From CAYJVP01 sp964373615 (GTDB lineage: Bacteria; Patescibacteriota; Patescibacteriia; UBA9934; GWF2-40-263), in the NCBI GenBank assembly GCA_964373615.1, contig CAYJVP010000016.1, positions 1-17,136 on the forward strand: a DNA stretch of 17,136 nt, given 5' to 3'. The notes beneath the pieces were generated by a model, which ran no database searches, was not told where the DNA came from, and saw only the letters and a list, made by a program, of their open reading frames with translations. Numbering within the stretch: the stretch's first letter is position 1; every line of letters starts with the position of its first letter. Of the stretch, positions 13,430-17,136 are shown one piece after another. The position numbers and the translations under genes were made by a program.

Positions 13430-13777
13430 TCATCTCAGCCGGACATGGCCGTCGGTCACAACTACAAAATGGTCAGCAAGCCGGCTATGGTACATCTCAA
13501 GAATGGATTTCAGACGACTGATATAGCTGTCGCGTGACTCGTCGCTCAAGCGGAACAAAATCACTCCCGAGTGCGGGAGCTGCTGTCGGAAAATTAGTTG
13601 TCCGAAGTCTTTGTCGTTGGTGATCAAGACGCGGCCTTCTCGCAGAGCAAGTTCGAGTACCTCGTGATCAGACAGGGAATGCTCAGGAGTGCCGGCCAAG
13701 AATTGTACATCGTGTCCCAAGGATTGAAGTAATGTTCCGATCGCGTAGCGGACGTTCGCGTCCAGCAAAAACTTCAT
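13430..13777 (-). CDS. DUF5615-type PIN-like toxin
   Basis: 115 aa. Opens MKFLLDANV (D6), with VLITNDKDFGQL (50-61; D55 and D57) and GVILFRLSD (71-79), the set seen in DUF5615/Mut7-C-like PIN-fold proteins. These are predicted RNases and usually form toxin-antitoxin pairs with DUF433 proteins, as here. All acidic residues of the usual metal site are present, so it appears intact. The ATG at 13777 overlaps the antitoxin stop (ATGA). Product cytoplasmic. Confidence 0.9.
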   Translation of the reverse strand: MKFLLDANVRYAIGTLLQSLGHDVQFLAGTPEHSLSDHEVLELALREGRVLITNDKDFGQLIFRQQLPHSGVILFRLSDESRDSYISRLKSILEMYHSRLADHFVVVTDGHVRLR

Positions 13778-14013
13778 ACCTCGGCCGTATGGAGGTGGCC
13801 GACCTCCTCTGCCGCAACTGTTTCGCGGGCATAGGCGATCCCGGCTCGAATGTCTTCCAATTTTAAGTCTGGATAATCCTCAAGTACTTCTTGATAGGTG
13901 GCTCCCTGAGCGAGTAGTTTTAAAATTAACTCAACAGGGACGCGTGTCCCTTTGATCGTCGGCTTGCCGCCAAGGACGGCTGGATTGCAGACGATGCGTT
14001 TTTCGTGCTGCAT
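13774..14013 (-). CDS. DUF433 antitoxin
   Basis: 79 aa, the usual length. The DUF433 core is plain: NPAVLGGKPTIKGTRVPVEL (10-29), then LLAQGATYQEVLEDYPDLKLEDI (33-55) and IAYA. This is a winged-helix DNA-binding family that neutralises DUF5615 PIN-like toxins and probably represses its own promoter. The ATG at 14013 lies only 8 bases after an extended -10 box, so the message is probably leaderless. First gene of the antitoxin, toxin, NTP-pyrophosphatase operon. Confidence 0.9.
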   Translation of the reverse strand: MQHEKRIVCNPAVLGGKPTIKGTRVPVELILKLLAQGATYQEVLEDYPDLKLEDIRAGIAYARETVAAEEVGHLHTAEV

Positions 14014-14021
14014 ACGATCAA

Positions 14022-14050
14022 ACTATATCAAATCCCTGCCCGCTTGTCAC
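14022..14050 (-). promoter_or_regulatory. Promoter of the DUF433/DUF5615 operon
   Basis: On the minus strand GTGACA (14045-14050) is 17 bases from TATAGT (14022-14027), the latter preceded by TGA to form an extended -10. Only 8 bases separate TATAGT from the ATG, so transcription would start at or 1-2 bases before the start codon. The -35 hexamer lies in the first dyad of the GC-rich repeat (CCCG...CGGG), so the repeat seems to supply half the promoter. Confidence 0.6.
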
Positions 14051-14168
14051 GGGCGGGGCTGCCTGCCCGGCAGCTGCCGGGCCTGCCCGCCGCAGCTCCG
14101 ACCTGTCCCTCGAAGTCCGCAGGACGAAGTGGGAAGGAGCGGAAGAGGGTGCGAAATTGTTAGAACCG
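14035..14168. repeat. GC-rich CPR-type intergenic repeat, copy 2, with conserved tail
   Basis: Begins CCTGCCCGCTTGTCACGGGC, continues GGGGCTGCCTGCCCGGCAGC, and ends with the 20-base tail GTGCGAAATTGTTAGAACCG (14149-14168). The tail recurs at 15700-15717 and 16161-16180. The remaining 14169-14313 is AT-rich and holds no clear gene, only a short possible coding remnant noted in the findings. Confidence 0.8.
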
Positions 14169-14313
14169 TCGCTCATCCTTGAACATTGCCGTTTATATTT
14201 GAAAATTCAATTAGCTCCGGTTAACACATTGATCTCCTGAGTAATCGTCTCATAAAAATCTGCGGTTTTGTTGGTACGAAATCTTCATGTAAACTGAATC
14301 CTTCGTACTGATA

Positions 14314-15480
14314 TCATTTCCTCGGGTATACAGCCAGGGTGGCGCCGTTCTCAAGAACGTCAAGGAAGGAATGCGGATCGTCGATTGAGACAATCGTCGA
14401 CCGTTCGTCCGGCCCGGCCGATAGGATCATTTCGGCCCGCCCGCCGGTCCTCGCATATGCGACCAGGCTGTTCACCAGAACGTCGTTGTTCCCCTGATAA
14501 ATAGGCCACAAGTACGCAACACCGTCCTGGCGTAACAATTCGTCAATTTTGTTCCAATACACAGTAAAATCTTCCTGCGACATCTCTGGAAACATATGCG
14601 TTGAGAGCGACCAAGAAGCGATGATGCGGTCAAACGACTTTGGCTCAAATGGCACGTTAGGAAATGTCGCCTTCATGACACGCGCATGCTTGGTTTTCTT
14701 TTCAAACCGATGCTGCTCAATCAGTTGCCGCATTAACTCTTGCTGGTCTTCCGACGAAAGTCGATCCCGGATGATCTGAGCTTGAAGCGCAGGACGGATC
14801 ACCGTGCGGACCAGATGGCTGTCGCGGAACCCCCGTTCCAGCCGAACCAGTCCGTACCATGCTTCACGCAAACCCGTATCTATTTCGCGCACGTCCCCTG
14901 GTGCAAGGCCTTTTGCCTGGTGAAGGAGGGATATTTGTTCGTGCAGGGTCCGAAAAATATTGGCAAGCGCTTCGAAGTCATCCGGTACCGCCGCCAATAC
15001 CGCGGCAGTTTGAGCTTCGATCGTGCGTTGAATGCTCTTTGCGAGCGTTTCTTCCGGACGAACAACTTCTTCGCTTGATGCCTCATAGCCGGAAAGATTC
15101 GCGGTGACCTGATTCATCAATGCCGGAACCTCTCGTAGAAAAGATTCTTCATTCGCTACAAATTCCGCTTCCTCGCCGAACTCGTAATCAATGCTGGTCA
15201 CCCCGTCAAGGTCGAGCGTCTGCCACGGATCGCCAATGTTCAGCACTTCCTTGCCTTCCGGAAACAGCTGGTCAAGGGCAATGCCGGACTCGCGGGCGTA
15301 ATCTGCTGCCCGGCGACCGGTGAGCGCTTTCTGCCAACGGTCAATCCATTCAACGCGATCCGCTATTCGATCACGTCGAATATCTTCAATATCAGACTCC
15401 AAGTCTCGCAATTGCAATGCTGCGTCCCGCCGCACATCCCGTTCAGGAATGCGCCTCCTCATTCCTTCCTGTTTGGTCAT
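14314..15480 (-). CDS. Methyltransferase-like protein split by a long helical insertion
   Basis: 388 aa. After a charged N-terminal helix (1-60), KEVLNIGDPWQTLD (77-90) looks like SAM motif I and VTSIDYEFGEE (94-104) like the acidic end of strand 2 (D98). Then about 160 residues (roughly 105-265) are helical and rich in Glu, Arg and Leu, without methyltransferase motifs. The fold resumes with FPNVPFEPKSFDRIIASWSL (273-292), the post-motif IV pattern, then LLRQDGVAYLWPI (315-327). So it reads as a class I methyltransferase Rossmann fold interrupted between strands 2 and 4. The glycine-rich loop is atypical (NIGDPW instead of DxGxG), so it may bind SAM poorly or not at all. ATG at 15480; an internal ATG at residue 7 has a nearer AGGA. 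Substrate unknown. Confidence 0.85.
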   Translation of the reverse strand: MTKQEGMRRRIPERDVRRDAALQLRDLESDIEDIRRDRIADRVEWIDRWQKALTGRRAADYARESGIALDQLFPEGKEVLNIGDPWQTLDLDGVTSIDYEFGEEAEFVANEESFLREVPALMNQVTANLSGYEASSEEVVRPEETLAKSIQRTIEAQTAAVLAAVPDDFEALANIFRTLHEQISLLHQAKGLAPGDVREIDTGLREAWYGLVRLERGFRDSHLVRTVIRPALQAQIIRDRLSSEDQQELMRQLIEQHRFEKKTKHARVMKATFPNVPFEPKSFDRIIASWSLSTHMFPEMSQEDFTVYWNKIDELLRQDGVAYLWPIYQGNNDVLVNSLVAYARTGGRAEMILSAGPDERSTIVSIDDPHSFLDVLENGATLAVYPRK

Positions 15481-15503
15481 ATCGTATCATTGTCTCTCAA
15501 GGG

Positions 15504-15531
15504 AAAATAACATTTTTAATCTTGCGTACAA
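15504..15531 (-). promoter_or_regulatory. Possible promoter of the methyltransferase-like gene
   Basis: Extended -10 TGT-TATTTT (hexamer 15504-15509) 16 bases from TTGTAC (15526-15531) on the minus strand, with 23 bases to the ATG at 15480. The leader contains GAGAGA, a possible Shine-Dalgarno. The -35 is poor (3 of 6). Confidence 0.4.
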
Positions 15532-15543
15532 TCGTGAAAATGC

Positions 15544-15717
15544 AGGGGCTGCCTGCCCGGCCGNNNNNNNNNNNNNNNNNNNNNNNNNNNNNNNNNNNNN
15601 NNNNNNNNNNNNNNNNNNNNNNNNNNNNNNNNNNNNNNNNNNNNNNNNNNNNNNNNNNNNNNNGCCTGCCCGGCCGAAGCCAAAAGGGCGAAGGCGGGGG
15701 CAAAATTGTTAGAACCG
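15544..15717. repeat. GC-rich repeat, copy 3, containing an assembly gap
   Basis: GGGGCTGCCTGCCCGGCCG (15545-15563), exactly 100 N (15564-15663), then GCCTGCCCGGCCGAAGCC and the tail GCAAAATTGTTAGAACCG (15700-15717). A run of exactly 100 N is a standard placeholder for a gap of unknown size. The repeat itself, present on both sides, is the likely cause of the break. The rest up to 15776 shows no gene. Confidence 0.85.
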
Positions 15718-15776
15718 CTATTTGAGTGAGTGTGTTTACTGACTGTTTACTGACAGAGACGAGCGAACGTTCGAAG

Positions 15777-16079
15777 CTAACGACGAGTCCCTTTTCTGGC
15801 TTCTGAAAACTTTTTCATTTGGGTGAATTCGTAGACCTCTAAGCCTCGTGCAAGCGCGCGCCATTTTTCTTGATCTGACAGTTTATTATTCTCTGCTTCC
15901 GTTGCCGCGCTGCGCAGGGCCTCATAAACTTGTTGCTCTGGGAGATCATTCCCGCTTTGATCCAGTACCGTGACATCAAGCCTATCGTCTGCTGTCCAAA
16001 TGACATCAACCTCACAAGCTGGAAACGCCACTCTGAGGATATCCTTCACGTGGTAGACAATTACATCTCCGATTCGCAT
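15777..16079 (-). CDS. Small hypothetical protein
   Basis: 100 aa from the ATG at 16079, MRIGDVIVYHVKDIL. The frame is open upstream to 16202, but that extension runs through the repeat tail at 16161-16180 and looks non-coding. The protein has an N-terminal beta-rich part (about 1-45, ACEVDVIWTADDRLDVTVLD) and a C-terminal helical part (EQQVYEALRSAATEAEN, EKWRALARGLEVYEF). No family recognised, no membrane segment or signal. Upstream, TGT-TATTAT ends 7 bases before the ATG, an extended -10 that would give a leaderless message; TTAGG in the same spot could instead be a Shine-Dalgarno. Confidence 0.7.
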   Translation of the reverse strand: MRIGDVIVYHVKDILRVAFPACEVDVIWTADDRLDVTVLDQSGNDLPEQQVYEALRSAATEAENNKLSDQEKWRALARGLEVYEFTQMKKFSEARKGTRR

Positions 16080-16086
16080 ATACCTA

Positions 16087-16095
16087 ATAATAACA
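16087..16095 (-). promoter_or_regulatory. Extended -10 box just before a start codon
   Basis: TG-T-TATTAT on the minus strand (hexamer 16087-16092, 5 of 6 to consensus), with 7 bases to the ATG at 16079. No acceptable -35 at 16-18 bases. Initiation at the usual distance would fall on or next to the ATG. Confidence 0.4.
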
Positions 16096-16146
16096 GGAGG
16101 TAAAAATATTGTATTGTAAAGTTTAAACTGGAGCAACCACACCGGC

Positions 16147-16186
16147 TCGTGGCAAGGGCTGTGCGAAATTGTTAGAACCGCGGTTC
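16147..16186. repeat. Repeat tail, copy 4
   Basis: GTGCGAAATTGTTAGAACCG (16161-16180) is identical to 14149-14168. Here the GC-rich body is reduced to a short CTCGTGGCAAGGGCT. The tail leads into the perfect palindrome AGAACCGCGGTTCT (16173-16186). Confidence 0.8.
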
Positions 16187-16224
16187 TGGCCAGGAATAAC
16201 ACACTGGCGGTTCGGGTTTGAAAA

Positions 16225-16473
16225 CTAGCTCAAGCCCAATGACCGGCTCCGTAATTCGCGTAGAGATCTTTCATATTCAGAGAATGACGGCATTCCAAGA
16301 CTCTTTCGTCTCTCGTCTTCAGAAACGATTTCTTTCATTCGCCCGGTATTACGATGGTCCACGCTGACGTCCCATTTCGTAGTGTCATTTCCGGCAGTCT
16401 CTCGCATTTTCTGATCCTTATCGGTCATTCTTTCAATCTCGCGAGCGATCTCTGGATACAAAATTTCGGTCAT
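16225..16473 (-). CDS. Small hypothetical protein downstream of hicA, DUF6624-like start
   Basis: 82 aa. The first half (IAREIERMTDKDQKMRETA then VDHRNTGRMKEIVSE) resembles the start of DUF6624 proteins (M..DQ..R, D..NT.R.KEI), recalled from memory. The second half (KSLGMPSFSEYERSLRELRS) does not, so this may be a truncated or rewired relative. The ATG at 16473 overlaps the TGA of the broken hicA (ATGA), so expression is coupled to a gene that should terminate early. Soluble and charged. It is not a HicB; its role is unknown. Confidence 0.65.
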   Translation of the reverse strand: MTEILYPEIAREIERMTDKDQKMRETAGNDTTKWDVSVDHRNTGRMKEIVSEDERRKSLGMPSFSEYERSLRELRSRSLGLS

Positions 16474-16715
16474 AGCTTTTCCTCAATCTGTTTCCAGGAA
16501 ACTCCCGAGATCGTTTCGATCTCTTTCAACAGATAGTACAATACATCCTTTCGAAGATCGCCGATCACTATCACCGACTTTTGCGTCGCTGGCCAAATCG
16601 CCTTAACATGATCGCCCTTCCCGCCGACGGTGTTGATTTCAAAACCGAGGCGACGAAGGGCGTTTAGGAATTTCTTTCAAGATAACTCGCCAGGTAGTTC
16701 ACTACGCGAAGGCAT
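16470..16715 (-). pseudogene. HicA-like toxin gene interrupted by an in-frame TGA at codon 13
   Basis: From the ATG at 16715 the minus strand reads MPSRSELPGELS, then TGA (16677-16679), then KKFLNALRRLGFEINTVGGK, GDHVKAIWPATQKSVIVIGD and LRKDVLYYLLKEIETISGVSW to QIEEKL and a TGA at 16470-16472: 82 codons without any other disruption. L..LGFE, the KGDHV stretch holding the conserved His, and a C-terminal LLKEIETISG helix match HicA (YcfA) mRNA interferases. The ATG lies within the end of the hicB-like gene (14-base overlap), the usual tight coupling. No ATG, GTG or TTG follows the TGA early enough to restore a start. TGG to TGA (W13) is one plausible origin. It could be a null mutation, a sequencing error or readthrough. 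Confidence 0.72.
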
Positions 16716-17025
16716 ACTCCTTCTCCCCAACGCGGTGTACTCCAGCTTCCTTTGCGTAAGAGGACGGCACTTCAAAGGCCGTAAGGATCGCGTCTTTTAC
16801 TTTTTCATCAAGCTCGTCCGGGCGCTCTGCATGGGTGATGATGCTCCCATACCGAAAATTCTCGCTGATGGCGACGATCGAGCCGTCTTCCTGTTTCTCA
16901 TGCCGAAAATTAATCGGACCGTGGAAGCGAAAATAATGATTCAATTCAACTAATCCTTGAGGGGCAATCTTGCTTCCAAGAACGAGACGAGCTAGTTGAT
17001 CTTTAGCTTGTTTGTACATGCTCAT
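16702..17025 (-). CDS. HicB-like antitoxin
   Basis: 107 aa from the ATG at 17025 (an alternative ATG at 17019 drops two residues). The core HYFRFHGPINFRHEKQEDGS, then IVAISENFRYGSIITHAERP and DELDEKVKDAILTAFEV resembles the HicB half RNase H fold: strand, strand with GS..A, then G.IT....EL...V..A helix. No clear C-terminal DNA-binding domain is present, so the N-terminal 25 residues or a partner might provide it. It lies directly upstream of the HicA-like gene and overlaps it by 14 bases, as expected for a hicBA pair. The antitoxin appears intact although the toxin is broken. A promoter lies just upstream. Confidence 0.65.
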   Translation of the reverse strand: MSMYKQAKDQLARLVLGSKIAPQGLVELNHYFRFHGPINFRHEKQEDGSIVAISENFRYGSIITHAERPDELDEKVKDAILTAFEVPSSYAKEAGVHRVGEKEYAFA

Positions 17026-17035
17026 ATTCGCTTAG

Positions 17036-17064
17036 AAAATATCACGACCAGCTCAAAAATTCAA
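17036..17064 (-). promoter_or_regulatory. Promoter of the hicB-like gene
   Basis: TTGAAT (17059-17064) and TATTTT (17036-17041) are 17 bases apart on the minus strand; TGA precedes the latter, giving an extended -10. Ten bases separate it from the ATG at 17025, so the leader would be only about 3-4 bases. Confidence 0.55.
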
Positions 17065-17080
17065 CCATTGGTTCAATTCG

Positions 17081-17136
17081 CATGGCTCCGCCAGCCGAAG
17101 CTCCAGCGTCAGCTGGAGCGAAGGCTGGCAGGGGCT
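17081..17136. repeat. GC-rich repeat, copy 5, cut by window edge
   Basis: GCCAGCCGAAGCTCCAGC (from 17090), GTCA, then GCTGGAGCGAAGGCTGGC is a nested dyad: GCTCCAGC/GCTGGAGC inside GCCAGCC/GGCTGGC. It ends AGGGGCT at the edge, the same letters that open copies 2 and 3, so the repeat probably continues. Confidence 0.65.

Noticed and set aside
15771..15774. SOS-box-like palindrome CGAACGTTCG near 15764-15773
   Set aside because: A 10-bp dyad without the spacing of known LexA boxes, and not in front of a gene start.
15777..16202. Longer 141-aa form of the small hypothetical protein
   Set aside because: The extra N-terminal residues are encoded by the repeat tail and an AT-rich spacer; the ATG at 16079 follows a plausible promoter.
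16677..16679. UGA recoded as a sense codon (Gly or Trp)
   Set aside because: TGA ends at least six other genes here with tight ATGA or TTGA overlaps, so genome-wide reassignment does not fit.

Overview
The window looks like an accessory region of a Patescibacteria (Candidate Phyla Radiation, CPR) genome, at scaffold quality: a run of 100 N (15564-15663) sits inside a GC-rich repeat. Pointers to CPR are an exported protein whose N-terminal domain I recognise from CPR surface proteins, GC-rich intergenic repeats of the 'GGCTGCCTGCCCGG' type, small unlinked operons and many short hypothetical proteins. This is inference from memory, not a search. TGA serves as a stop in most genes here (six ATGA or TTGA gene overlaps), which argues against the UGA-recoding Gracilibacteria and Absconditabacteria.

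Left part (1-5790) is one minus-strand operon, read from high to low coordinates: a nitroreductase, an Asp-box lipoprotein, a two-TM zinc-ribbon protein, a secreted fusion of a CPR surface domain to an amidohydrolase, an alpha/beta hydrolase with Asp at the nucleophile position, and a slipin/stomatin that runs off the left edge. The spacing is -3 to about 90 bases, so the genes probably share a transcript. Most products act at or outside the membrane.

Middle part (5791-11463) is a patchwork built by REP-type palindromes and debris of a REP-associated tyrosine transposase (RAYT). It holds a compact palindrome, a RAYT N-terminal pseudogene, two miniature elements (196 and 185 bp) that keep only the RAYT ends and its C-terminal helix-turn-helix codons, and two copies of a second palindrome type. 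Between them lie the tail of a lipase-maturation-factor pseudogene, a translationally coupled pair (86-aa helical protein plus a 574-aa HELFH metallopeptidase), a membrane-anchored propeller-like protein, an AT-rich coiled-coil membrane protein and a small membrane protein.

Right part (11482-17136) is all minus strand: two overlapping phosphoribosyltransferases, a strong terminator, a DUF433/DUF5615 toxin-antitoxin pair followed by a RdgB/HAM1-like NTP pyrophosphatase, a methyltransferase-like protein split by a long helical insertion, two small hypothetical genes, and a HicB-HicA pair whose toxin gene carries an in-frame TGA at codon 13. Four or five copies of a GC-rich repeat separate these genes, and three share the tail GTGCGAAATTGTTAGAACCG. 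Promoters with extended -10 boxes lie only 7-10 bases before several start codons, suggesting leaderless or nearly leaderless messages.

No CRISPR array, tRNA, rRNA, replication origin or recognisable defence operon was found. The most original signals are the RAYT-derived miniature elements with matched 5-bp deletions in both arms, the coupled metallopeptidase pair, the insertion-bearing methyltransferase and the TGA-interrupted HicA.
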